Origin: Saprospiraceae bacterium
GTDB lineage: Bacteria; Bacteroidota; Bacteroidia; Chitinophagales; Saprospiraceae
DNA length: 36,118 bases
Assembly (NCBI GenBank): GCA_020437105.1
Contig: JAGQWR010000106.1
Span: 1 to 36,118 of the forward strand
Reading direction: 5' to 3'
A program made the translations under genes and the position numbers. Below are positions 1 to 7,794 of this stretch, piece after piece. Under the pieces are notes generated by a model. That model did not search any database. It had not been told where the DNA came from and worked only from the letters and a program-made list of their open reading frames with translations. Position 1 is the stretch's first letter, and each line of letters opens with the position of its first letter.

Positions 1-1431
1 AACAGATTCAGCAGAGGTGGTTTCAAAGGCATTTAATTGAAGGGAGTTGTTATCCTGGGTACCGCCCAGAAAATAGTGGCTAAAATAGTCGGGGTGCATC
101 GCACCGGCATAAAACTGCGTCACATTATAACCAAAGTTCTTATTCACAGGTGGAATGTCTGTTCCGGAAGTTGCCCGCCAGATACCACCATCATTACCCA
201 GATAAACCACGCCTTCGCGCTCCGGATCAAAGAGGATAGTATGCTGATCTACGTGCATCCCACCCATCCATTGATCATATGTAAAAGCACCAGTCAGCGA
301 GCGAAGCGAAGGAACACCACCGGCAATGGTATGTTCACAATTGAACGGATCAACAGCAATATCCAGATCATACCAGGCCTGACCATTGGTAAAATCAGAT
401 CCGTTACCGGGTTCGATACGAGCCTGCCAGGTCTCCCCACCATTACTCGTCCGATACACATTTGTGGCTTGGTTTCCTTTTGAACCGATCAAATACATTA
501 CATCCGGATCGGAAGCACAAACAGTCACTTCCACCCGGGACATACCCGCTTCAATCTGACCGGAAGTCAGGTTTTGCCAGCTATTTGGGTCACCAGTTTC
601 CGATTTGAAAACGGCGTTTGCATTCGAGCAGATCATGAATCCACCTGCTGCCACATAATCTATATCGTTAAACGAATTGTTGGCTCCAAATCCCTGGCCG
701 TGTACTTTTTCCCAGCTTGCACCACCATCCGGACTGCGGAACAAACCAAAATTGGAGGCGGCATATACATCACTCGTTACCGGGTGTACCAAAAGGTCCT
801 GGATCGTGATCACCACAGCATCTACCGAGCTCTGCAATAATTCCCAGTTTACCCCACCATCAACAGATTTAAAAATTCCAATACCCTGAACACCGGTGTA
901 TCCTTCTCCTGTGCCCATGTACATAATTTCCGGATTATTGGGATCTTGTGCTAAACCACCAATAGCCAGGTTATCCAGATAATCATTGACTTTATTCCAG
1001 ATTGGCGGATTTTGAGTGATGTCATTGCACTTCCAGAGTCCGCCGGAAACACTGCCTACAAAGAGTGTATTTCGAGTAGAATCGCGTTGATCAATGAGTA
1101 TTGTTCGGGTACGGCCACCGATGTTATTCGGTCCGCGTTCCCGGAAACGGGGATTAGTTGCATCACCCAATTTTAAACTGGCCAATTCAGCTTGTCTTTT
1201 ACGGGTAAATTTCAGCGCATCCATCAGCCCGTTAGGCGGAATCTCCCCGGTTTCGAGGTCTTTAATCTTTTCGAAATTATAATCAATGGCTTCTCTGATG
1301 CCGGTTTGTTTGTCTATTTCACCAAAAGGCTCTAAGCCGTTTTCTTCCTGAAAGTCGCGGAGGAACATCCAAACCGCCAAAACTGCCAGAGCAGCAGTGA
1401 ATATGCCTAAAGTGTATTTCTTATGAGTCAT
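1..1431 (-). CDS. Secreted Asp-box beta-propeller protein, N-terminal part (runs off the left edge)
   Basis: The frame is open from an ATG at 1431 to the window edge (477 codons), so the C-terminus is missing. It starts MTHKKYTLGIFTAALAVLAV, a signal peptide or membrane anchor. An ERGPNNIGGRTR segment follows near residue 100; in Saprospiria-type genomes this marks large secreted propeller proteins. Asp-box-like motifs (SVDGGVNWE, SPDGGASWE, TSNGGETWQ) recur at the spacing expected of sortilin/BNR-type propeller blades. Family knowledge predicts a C-terminal T9SS sorting domain beyond the edge, which I cannot see. The forward-strand reading frames at 37-1282 are its antisense shadows. The substrate is unknown; an extracellular glycan- or protein-binding role is only a guess. 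Confidence 0.85.
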   Translation of the reverse strand, partial: MTHKKYTLGIFTAALAVLAVWMFLRDFQEENGLEPFGEIDKQTGIREAIDYNFEKIKDLETGEIPPNGLMDALKFTRKRQAELASLKLGDATNPRFRERGPNNIGGRTRTILIDQRDSTRNTLFVGSVSGGLWKCNDITQNPPIWNKVNDYLDNLAIGGLAQDPNNPEIMYMGTGEGYTGVQGIGIFKSVDGGVNWELLQSSVDAVVITIQDLLVHPVTSDVYAASNFGLFRSPDGGASWEKVHGQGFGANNSFNDIDYVAAGGFMICSNANAVFKSETGDPNSWQNLTSGQIEAGMSRVEVTVCASDPDVMYLIGSKGNQATNVYRTSNGGETWQARIEPGNGSDFTNGQAWYDLDIAVDPFNCEHTIAGGVPSLRSLTGAFTYDQWMGGMHVDQHTILFDPEREGVVYLGNDGGIWRATSGTDIPPVNKNFGYNVTQFYAGAMHPDYFSHYFLGGTQDNNSLQLNAFETTSAESV

Positions 1432-1586
1432 AATACTTCAAATTTTCGAATTTCAATTGCTGCCTAAAAATAACAAACCTTTGGTATGGCTGTGTTCGGA
1501 TTGTGATGGAAGGGGGATTGTTTGTGTTGTGTTCCTTACAAACCTGCCATGTTTTTTATTTTTTTTTTGCCCTCCCCAAATATTAA

Positions 1587-2879
1587 CTACGAAATTTCCA
1601 GTCCATATTTTCGGTACAAGCCCCATTGTGTGATTCCCCGTACGGTCAGGAAAACCAGAAGTGCCAACCAGAGGCCATGATTTCCTAAAGTTCCTTGCAA
1701 CAGCCAATAGCTTATCAGGAAAATCAAAAAAGACCAAAACATCGCATTTCGCATGGCCTTAGAGGCAGTCAAACCAATATATATGCCATCCCAGATATAA
1801 CAAGGCGAACCAAAAATCGGCAGTAAAATCATCCACCACAGATAATGCAACCCTGTTTCTATAACCTCGCCGGATTCTGTAAAAAATCCGAATAAAGTCG
1901 CCCCAAATACCCAATAACATACCGAAAACAACAATGCCAATCCCATCCCCCAGCCAAACGAATATCGAATGGCCTTTCTTGTACCCGACTCATCTTGTGC
2001 GCCGGCATATTTTCCAACCAGACTTTCTGCCGCAAAGGCAAACCCATCCACCCCATAAGACATCCAGTTTAGAAACTGAAGTAAAATAACATTGACCGCC
2101 AAAATGAGTTCACCGGAAACAGCAGAACGACTATAAATAAACCCAAAAGCCAGGGTCAAAAAAACGGTTCGCAGGAATATATCCCGATTGATAAGCAGGA
2201 ATCGTCCCAGTTCCTGCCATTGCAGCAATGCCTTTCGGCGAAAGGCATGGAAATAGGAACGGTATTTCCACAAAAAGAGCAACAACGCAAGCAACAATCC
2301 TGCATATTGCGCAATGACAGTACCCAGCGCCACGCCTTCTACCGACCAGCCTAACACGCGCACCAGGTAATAACTCAATACAATATTGACGACGTTTATA
2401 AAAATCGTCAGCAACAGTGGTATAACAGCATTCTGCATGCCGAAAAACCATCCAAAAAAAGCATATAAGGCCAAAGAAGCTGGTGCGGCCCAAATCCGTA
2501 CAAAAAAATACCGGGCCACCAGATCCTGCTGGTTACCAGATACATTCATTAGGTCAATACCTATCGTTGCGATGGGCTTCTGGAGCACCAATAAAAAGGC
2601 TGCCAGCAAACCACCCAGAAGGAGTGCTCTTCCAAGCGTATGGATAACATCCGAATCTGATCTTTTTCCATAGGCCTGGGCGGTCAGTCCGGTCGTCCCC
2701 ATTCGGAGAAATCCGAAATTCCAATAAATAAAATTAAAGATCATTGCTCCAATTCCGATGGCCCCCAGGTATTCTTTGGAAAGCTGTCCCATTAAAACAG
2801 TATCAACCGTACTCAACAAGGGCGTGGAGATATTGCTCAAAATATTTGGGATGGCTAAGCGGAGAATTTCTTTATTCAT
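1587..2879 (-). CDS. MATE family efflux transporter (DinF/NorM-like)
   Basis: This 430-aa protein has about twelve hydrophobic segments, the usual MATE size and topology. The N-terminus (LAIPNILSNISTPLLSTVDT, then GQLSKEYLGAIGIG) matches the family signature: a Pro in TM1, then an SxVDTxxMG-like stretch. The second half repeats the fold around residues 225-420. MATE pumps export drugs or metabolites across the inner membrane using H+ or Na+; the DinF branch is common in Bacteroidota. The start is the ATG at 2879. It is the first gene left of a 258-bp region that it shares with a divergent lipoprotein gene. No terminator is evident in the 155 bp before the next gene downstream. A perfect TTTCGGCGAAA palindrome lies inside it, encoding AFRRK. 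The substrate cannot be predicted. Confidence 0.92.
   Translation of the reverse strand: MNKEILRLAIPNILSNISTPLLSTVDTVLMGQLSKEYLGAIGIGAMIFNFIYWNFGFLRMGTTGLTAQAYGKRSDSDVIHTLGRALLLGGLLAAFLLVLQKPIATIGIDLMNVSGNQQDLVARYFFVRIWAAPASLALYAFFGWFFGMQNAVIPLLLTIFINVVNIVLSYYLVRVLGWSVEGVALGTVIAQYAGLLLALLLFLWKYRSYFHAFRRKALLQWQELGRFLLINRDIFLRTVFLTLAFGFIYSRSAVSGELILAVNVILLQFLNWMSYGVDGFAFAAESLVGKYAGAQDESGTRKAIRYSFGWGMGLALLFSVCYWVFGATLFGFFTESGEVIETGLHYLWWMILLPIFGSPCYIWDGIYIGLTASKAMRNAMFWSFLIFLISYWLLQGTLGNHGLWLALLVFLTVRGITQWGLYRKYGLEIS
2231..2245. repeat. Palindrome CCTTTCGGCGAAAGG, best copy of a recurrent short palindrome
   Basis: Perfect 15-bp inverted repeat around a single central base. The same core TTTCG(G/C)CGAAA recurs at 5810-5820 (ddl), 8731-8741 (upstream of the T9SS gene) and 14109-14119 (helicase gene). 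A one-mismatch copy lies at 14970-14980. It occurs inside genes in different reading frames, so codon bias for one peptide does not explain it. Confidence 0.7.
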
Positions 2880-3137
2880 TTCTTCTGGAAAGCTACTGGA
2901 GCAAAGAACGGCTTACATCTTTATAATTGGTTAATCCGGAGCAGAAAAAACTTTTTTCAAAAAAAATTAGATCTGATAAATCCGATTGGCAAACTCTACC
3001 CGTAAGTAGAGTCAGAGGCAAACATGACGCATCGATGCACAGCTTAAATCCTCCACATTTTATCATTCCGGTTAAGCACTATTCTAACCAAAAAATTAAT
3101 AGATAGTCCGGCTTACCCACATCAAAACTTGCTTTAA

Positions 3138-4220
3138 ATGAAAAACCTATTGAGTATTATCGCAGTCGCGGCTTTCGGATTATTTTTCAACAGCTGCCAA
3201 AAAGAAGAACTAATCCTGGCTGAATCAACACGGATGGCTAGTACATTTGGCACATCCGAAATTCAAGGTCCGGATAAACCTTATCAAGGCAGATTTCTCT
3301 CCCATGCCCGTGTTTTAGTTTCTTCTAATACAACTGGTATAATTAGCGAATATTTCTATGCTGCTGACGAGCCCATGTCAGTTGCTTCTTCTTACACTGT
3401 AAGCCACGCAGATGCAGATGGTATCGTTTATGATCCAATGACAGATGCCCTTTACCAGGTGAATCGCAGTAATAATCAGTTAGTGGCTTTCGCCGAATTC
3501 GGACAAGCCATGAACGGTGGCAACCTGACTCCATCAGCTGTTAGCAGCTCGGATTTTATCAATGGCCGGGAAGCAGCATTTGGCAAAGGTCGTGTAGTGG
3601 TAGCACAAGATGCAAGCCCGGATAATGGCGATCAAAATGCCTTTGTTATCTATCGTACCAGCCCAGGACAAATCCAGTATGCTGCAACAGTTAATACAGA
3701 TATCAACCTCTGGGGAATTCAGGTAGTGGATTCAGACCTGTGGGCTGTTGTTGACAACTCAAACATGTTGGCTTACTTCGAAAAGTTTACTCGCTTAGGA
3801 TCAGGTTTTGTTAACGCTTCCTCTACTGTAATGATTGAAGGAATCGTACGTACACACGGATTAAACTATAACCAGGAATCAGATATTATGATCCTCACCG
3901 ATGTAGGTGATGCTACTTCTGCTACAGACGGTGCCATCCATGTAATTACCGACTTTTCATCCAAATGGATGGAAGCTGTAAATGGCTCTGGAATGATTTC
4001 TTTGGAAGATCAAATCCGGATTTCCGGTCCGATGTCTTTACTGGGTAACCCGGTTGACGTGGATTACAACTATCAGGCTGAGAAAATTTATGTAGCAGAG
4101 CGCGCAAATGCAGGTGGCCAATTCCTGACTTTCGATCTGCCAACTACTTCCGGTGATGCGACTCCGGTCGAGGCTATCCTTACACCAGGTGCCAGTGCCG
4201 TAACTATCGGAAACGAATAA
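3138..4220 (+). CDS. Predicted lipoprotein, propeller-like, function unknown
   Basis: This 360-aa protein begins with a lipoprotein signal; the lipobox ends FFNSC with Cys20, followed by QKEE. The mature part has repeated short units (DGIVYDPMTDALYQVNR, LWGIQVVDSDLWAVVDN, VDVDYNYQAEKIYVAERA). These resemble blades of a YVTN/NHL-type beta-propeller, but I do not recognise a named family. It is probably anchored to the outer or inner membrane facing the periplasm or surface. The start is an ATG at the head of the signal peptide. It is monocistronic: a divergent MATE gene lies upstream and a strong terminator starts 58 bp after the stop. A CTCTAC/GTAGAG hairpin (2994-3011) and a GCATCGATGC palindrome lie in its upstream region; their role is unknown. 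Confidence 0.8.
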   Translation: MKNLLSIIAVAAFGLFFNSCQKEELILAESTRMASTFGTSEIQGPDKPYQGRFLSHARVLVSSNTTGIISEYFYAADEPMSVASSYTVSHADADGIVYDPMTDALYQVNRSNNQLVAFAEFGQAMNGGNLTPSAVSSSDFINGREAAFGKGRVVVAQDASPDNGDQNAFVIYRTSPGQIQYAATVNTDINLWGIQVVDSDLWAVVDNSNMLAYFEKFTRLGSGFVNASSTVMIEGIVRTHGLNYNQESDIMILTDVGDATSATDGAIHVITDFSSKWMEAVNGSGMISLEDQIRISGPMSLLGNPVDVDYNYQAEKIYVAERANAGGQFLTFDLPTTSGDATPVEAILTPGASAVTIGNE

Positions 4221-4277
4221 AAAAAAGCAACAAATGTTGTAAAAGAATTTTTCCTATGAGTTAGGAGTTTCTTGCAG

Positions 4278-4317
4278 CGGCTTCCTTTGTCATCGACAAT
4301 AGGAAGCCGTTTTTTTT
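4278..4317 (+). terminator. Rho-independent terminator of the lipoprotein gene
   Basis: Nine-base-pair stem CGGCTTCCT / AGGAAGCCG with a 14-nt loop, followed directly by eight T. It starts 58 bp after the stop codon of the lipoprotein gene. Confidence 0.88.
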
Positions 4318-4327
4318 ATCCCTAAAC

Positions 4328-4361
4328 AAAAAAGACCCCAACATTTCTGCTGAGGTCTTTT
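4328..4361 (-). terminator. Terminator downstream of tRNA-Leu
   Basis: Read on the minus strand, AAAAGACC pairs with GGTCTTTT and is followed by a T run (complement of six A at 4328-4333). It begins about 8 bp beyond the 3' end of the tRNA, so it probably ends the tRNA transcript. Confidence 0.75.
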
Positions 4362-4368
4362 CGCTTTG

Positions 4369-4452
4369 TACCCACGATTGGACTCGAACCAACACGTCCA
4401 TAAGGACACTAGCTCCTGAAGCTAGCACGTCTACCAATTTCGCCACGTGGGC
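4369..4452 (-). tRNA. tRNA-Leu (anticodon CAG)
   Basis: This 84-nt cloverleaf is read on the minus strand. The acceptor arm GCCCACG pairs with CGTGGGT (first pair G-U), with discriminator A. The D-arm region is GGCGAAATTGGTAGACG. The anticodon stem CTAGC/GCTAG encloses loop TTCAGGA, giving CAG, which reads leucine codon CUG. A long variable arm (class II) containing GTCC-TTAT-GGAC and a T-arm with GGTTCGAGTCC complete it. CCA is not encoded; CAA follows the discriminator. It stands alone between convergent terminators, and I see no attachment-site duplication of its 3' end in the window. Confidence 0.96.
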
Positions 4453-4470
4453 TTTTTTAGGAAGCGGATG

Positions 4471-4478
4471 CAAATTTA
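4471..4478 (-). promoter_or_regulatory. Probable -7 element of tRNA-Leu
   Basis: The minus strand reads TAAATTTG, matching the Bacteroidota -7 consensus TAnnTTTG, 18 bp before the mature tRNA 5' end. A TTTG occurs 15 bp further upstream (4497-4494), a little closer than the usual -33 spacing. Confidence 0.5.
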
Positions 4479-4540
4479 ATACATTTCTCTGTTCAAAAAA
4501 ACCTTTTTCTGTTTTTTTAGTATAAGGGCGGGGAGTTTGA

Positions 4541-4702
4541 GTCTAGGAGGCTTTGCCTCGGTCTAGTGCCAAGGCACGGTCTAGCTTGCCTGTCGGCTTT
4601 GCGGTCTAAGGGCTGCGCCCGGTCTAGGGTCGATTAGGGCTTTTAGCCCTTTTGGTCGATTCGGCTGCGCCGGTGGGTCTATGGCCTTCGGCTTTGGTCT
4701 AT
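4541..4702 (+). repeat. Punctuated mini-hairpin array A
   Basis: Short hairpins alternate with a heptamer punctuation, GGTCTAG/GGTCTAA/GGTCTAT/GGTCGAT, starting at 4560, 4578, 4603, 4621, 4628, 4654, 4676 and 4696 (a GTCTAG also at 4541). Hairpins in order are GAGGC-TTT-GCCTC, GTGCC-AA-GGCAC, GCC-TGTC-GGC, GGGC-TGC-GCCC, AGGGCT-TTT-AGCCCT, CGGC-TGC-GCCG and GCC-TTC-GGC. Stem sequences differ but geometry is constant (3-6 bp stem, mostly 3-nt loop). The array is full of stop codons, so it is not coding. A homologous array in the opposite orientation lies at 16316-16469. Confidence 0.85.
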
Positions 4703-4990
4703 TGCGTATGTCTCTCATTTGAAAGTTCTCCATCCAGCATTTAAAATTCAGCATTCAAAATTATTTGGTGGTAGGTCTATTGCTTTCGGCTTTGGTCTAT
4801 GGCGGATTTCTCTCATTTGGAAGTTCTTCATTCAGCATTCAAAATTCGGCATTCAAAATTATGGTTGGGTCTATAGCCTTCGGCTCTGGTCTATTGCGTA
4901 TGTCTCTCATTTGAAAGTTCTCCATTCAGCATTCAAAATCCAGCATTCAAAATTATAGCATAGGGTCTATAAAATTCGGCTGTGACCTAC
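4676..4990 (+). repeat. Tandem repeat, about 3.3 copies of a ~95-bp unit
   Basis: Units begin at GGTCTAT 4676, 4774 and 4868 (lengths 98, 94, 96), with a decayed fourth start at 4964. Each unit holds a GCC/TTTCGGC mini-hairpin, a second GGTCTAT after 20 bp, the block TCTCTCATTTG(A/G)AAGTTCT and a doubled CAGCATTCAAAATT motif. It continues array A without a gap, sharing its punctuation heptamer. The forward reading frame at 4719-4958 is only repeat sequence and is not a gene. From 4991 to 5100 the only features seen are two overlapping palindromes and the ddl promoter. Confidence 0.88.
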
Positions 4991-5003
4991 TAACCGAAAT
5001 TTA

Positions 5004-5022
5004 CGTTTTAAACGTTTAAACG
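5004..5022. promoter_or_regulatory. Overlapping palindromes upstream of ddl
   Basis: CGTTTTAAACG (5004-5014) and CGTTTAAACG (5013-5022) overlap by two bases. They form two near-identical perfect palindromes on one helical face, about 55 bp before the ddl -7 element. This is a candidate binding site for a dimeric regulator; no protein can be named. Confidence 0.4.
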
Positions 5023-5076
5023 ATTCAATCGCGTTAAACCTGAGCAAAGCGAACCAAACCAAACCAAAAGATCAAT

Positions 5077-5084
5077 TATCTTTG
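5077..5084 (+). promoter_or_regulatory. Probable -7 element of the ddl-PASTA operon
   Basis: TATCTTTG matches TAnnTTTG and lies 16 bp before the ATG of ddl, implying a very short leader. No clear -33 TTTG is seen at the usual distance. Confidence 0.55.
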
Positions 5085-5100
5085 CCCCAAGAGAAAAACT

Positions 5101-7794
5101 ATGATCAAAACTGGTATCTTTTTTGGCGGCCCTTCACGCGAACGCGAAATCTCTTTTGCCGGTGGCAGAACGGTTTATGACAACCTTGACAAATCACTCT
5201 TCGAGCCCGTTCCTATCTTTATTGACAGCAACCGAAAACTGGTTTTGCTGGAATGGCCATTCGTCTATAAAGGTACCATTCGGGATTTTTATCCACCTGT
5301 GGAGGAGCTACCACAATCCGAACACCATTTTCAGATTTATATTGAAAGTCTGGGCCCACTCTCCCCGGAAGAACAAGACCGCATCCTGAGAAAGATCGGT
5401 CGCCCGATCACATTGGATGACCTACCAGAACTCATAGACATCGCCTTTCTGGCGTTGCACGGCGAGTACGGAGAAGATGGCCAGTTACAAGGCCAGTTAG
5501 AAGGACTACAGATACCTTATACCGGTAGCGGCATACGTGCCTGCGCGATCGGGATGGACAAAGCCTTCCAGAAAAAAATCATGGAAGCAGCCGATTTTGC
5601 CTGTCCGGACGTGGTTGTTCTGGAACGAAAAGCCTGGATCGAAGGCGATCAGCAAAAACTGTTCGAGCAGGCACGTGAACGACTCGGCAACCCGCTGGTT
5701 ATTCGACCAGCCAATCAGGGCTCGTCTATTGGAGTAACTATTCTACAGCCCGGAGATGCAACTTCATCAGGTATAAAAGCAATTAATCGTGCGTTTTTCC
5801 GGGAGCGCCTTTCGGCGAAAGCCTGGAATAGCCAAACCCTCGAAAATCAAATTAGCTACCTGCGTGAACTCACTGATATCCGGAGCGGATTAGGATTTCC
5901 AGTGGAGGTCGAAGGCCAAACGGTCTATCATCCGGAAGCCCTGTTTCACCTGTTAAATCAGGCGCTAAACTCACAAACAGACAAAGAGGTTATTCTGGAA
6001 AGTCACCTAAGCGAACAGCGGGTCATCTTAGAGGCATTCATCCGGGGTAAAGAGTTTTCCTGCATCGTTTTGAGGAAAGAAACCGGTGAAGCCCTGGCAC
6101 TCCCGCCTACAGAAATTGTGAAAGGCGGCGAGTTGTTTGACTACCAGTCGAAATACCTGCCGGGGATGTCGCGTAAGCTGACACCTATTGGACTGCCCGA
6201 TGCGCAGATCTTAGAGGTACAGCAGGAATGTATCCGTCTGTTTGAATACCTGGAATTTCAAACCTATGCCCGGATTGATGGATTTATCACAGGCGATGGG
6301 ATCATTTACCTCAACGACCCGAATACTACTTCCGGGATGCTCCCCTCCTCCTTCTTTTTCCACCAGGCAGCCGAAATCGGACTGACACCTTCCCAGTTTC
6401 TCACCTATATTCTGAGGTGCTCGGCCTGGGAACGGATGCGCACGGCCATGAGTCCGATCCCCTACCAAAAAGTGTATGAGCAGATCTGCAGCCAGATGGA
6501 TTTGGCCAAAAGCCACATCTCCGAAAAGCAGCAAGTCGCCATCATATTAGGAGGTTACTCCTTTGAGCGCCATATTTCGGTAGAAAGTGGACGCAACATT
6601 TTTGAGAAGCTCGCCAGCTCTGAAAAATATGCACCGATTCCGGTCTTTTTGCTGGGCGATGATTCAGGACACCGCCTGTTTCAGATTCCGATCAACCTCT
6701 TACTCAAAGACAACGCTGATGATATTCGGGATAAAATCCTGCATTTCAAAAAGCATCCGATCATCGAACAGATTAAAACCGAAGCTGCAGATATTATCAA
6801 AACCTATGTAAGCAGCAATCAGGTTTTTGAGCCACAGGAAATCAGCTATTCCGAATTGGCCGGATTAGTGGATGCCGTATTTATTGCGCTTCACGGCCGA
6901 CCAGGAGAAGATGGTGAGGTACAAAAACGCCTGGAGCAGGTAGGCTTGCCCTATAACGGATCCAATGCCGATTCTTCCGGCATTACGATTAATAAATACG
7001 AGACCCTGCAATTGCTTAAGGCACACGGATTTACCGTTACAGACCAGGTGTTGCTGTATAAAGAAGACTATCAGAAAGATGCAGAACGGGAATTGGAAAA
7101 AGCGGAAGCCCGACTCACCTACCCCATCATAGCCAAGCCTGTTGATGACGGTTGCAGCTCGGCCGTGCTTCGTATTCGGGATCGGCAGCAGTTGACAAAT
7201 TATCTGGAGATGCTGTTTCGGAATCCAAAACAAGATGACAGGCTGCTGCGTCAAAACCTAAAGCTGGATCAGCGCGAAGAATTTCCGATCAAACAGGTAG
7301 CGCTGCTGGAAGCCCTGATTTCGCCGGAAGGCGCTAAACATTTTATGGAAATCACTGGCGGACTCCTCACGCATGCAACTGAAAACGGGTTGCGGTATGA
7401 ACTCTTCGAACCCTCAGAGGCACTCGCTACCGGCGATGTCCTTTCGTTGCAGGAAAAGTTCCTGGCCGGAGAAGGACAAAATATCACACCGGCTCGCTTT
7501 TCCAGTGATCCGAATGATTATGCTTATATTGCGCAGCAAGTAAAAAAAGAGCTTGAACGAGCGGCAAAAATCCTGAATATCAAAGGGTATGCCCGGATAG
7601 ATGCATTCGTTCGGATCTTTGAAGACCTTCGGGCCGAAACCATTATTGTGGAAGTAAATTCGCTTCCCGGAATGACGCCGGCCACTTGTATTTACCATCA
7701 AGCGGCTATCAACGGATACAAGCCCTACCATTTCATCGATAAAATACTCGAATTCGGCTTTCATGAACGAGAAGCTAACTCAGTTGTGGAATAG
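5101..7794 (+). CDS. ddl: Tandem-duplicated D-alanine--D-alanine ligase (two ATP-grasp Ddl halves)
   Basis: At 897 aa this is more than twice a normal Ddl (~310-370 aa). Half 1 (about 1-450) has GGPSREREIS, LALHGEYGEDG, GSSIG, FDYQSKYLPG, ARIDGF and LNDPNTTSG. Half 2 (about 476-897) has GGYSFERHIS, ALHGRPGEDG, FLAGEGQNITP, ARIDAF and EVNSLPGMTP. Compared with the E. coli DdlB triad Glu15/Ser150/Tyr216, half 1 has E14/S208/Y352 and half 2 has E489/C685/F787. Half 1 has R202 for the ATP-binding Lys and D406 for a metal-binding Glu; half 2 keeps K679, E851 and N853. Ddl joins two D-Ala for peptidoglycan precursors in the cytoplasm. Both halves may be active, or each may supply different parts. 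The next gene (PASTA) overlaps its 3' end. A TTTCGGCGAAA palindrome lies in half 1. Confidence 0.93.
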   Translation: MIKTGIFFGGPSREREISFAGGRTVYDNLDKSLFEPVPIFIDSNRKLVLLEWPFVYKGTIRDFYPPVEELPQSEHHFQIYIESLGPLSPEEQDRILRKIGRPITLDDLPELIDIAFLALHGEYGEDGQLQGQLEGLQIPYTGSGIRACAIGMDKAFQKKIMEAADFACPDVVVLERKAWIEGDQQKLFEQARERLGNPLVIRPANQGSSIGVTILQPGDATSSGIKAINRAFFRERLSAKAWNSQTLENQISYLRELTDIRSGLGFPVEVEGQTVYHPEALFHLLNQALNSQTDKEVILESHLSEQRVILEAFIRGKEFSCIVLRKETGEALALPPTEIVKGGELFDYQSKYLPGMSRKLTPIGLPDAQILEVQQECIRLFEYLEFQTYARIDGFITGDGIIYLNDPNTTSGMLPSSFFFHQAAEIGLTPSQFLTYILRCSAWERMRTAMSPIPYQKVYEQICSQMDLAKSHISEKQQVAIILGGYSFERHISVESGRNIFEKLASSEKYAPIPVFLLGDDSGHRLFQIPINLLLKDNADDIRDKILHFKKHPIIEQIKTEAADIIKTYVSSNQVFEPQEISYSELAGLVDAVFIALHGRPGEDGEVQKRLEQVGLPYNGSNADSSGITINKYETLQLLKAHGFTVTDQVLLYKEDYQKDAERELEKAEARLTYPIIAKPVDDGCSSAVLRIRDRQQLTNYLEMLFRNPKQDDRLLRQNLKLDQREEFPIKQVALLEALISPEGAKHFMEITGGLLTHATENGLRYELFEPSEALATGDVLSLQEKFLAGEGQNITPARFSSDPNDYAYIAQQVKKELERAAKILNIKGYARIDAFVRIFEDLRAETIIVEVNSLPGMTPATCIYHQAAINGYKPYHFIDKILEFGFHEREANSVVE

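Noticed and set aside
37..1282. Several forward reading frames at the left edge
   Set aside because: The minus strand carries one continuous open frame with a signal peptide and Asp-box motifs, which explains the whole stretch.
1453..1737. 94-aa minus-strand reading frame before the propeller gene
   Set aside because: It overlaps the end of the MATE gene in another frame and has a run of low-complexity sequence; it is probably a chance frame.
4369..4452. tRNA-Leu as an integration site
   Set aside because: No duplicate of the tRNA 3' end and no integrase gene were found nearby.
4719..4958. 79-aa forward reading frame in the tandem repeat
   Set aside because: It is made only of the 95-bp repeat sequence, with no recognisable domain and no promoter or start context. 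The units differ in length by amounts not divisible by three.
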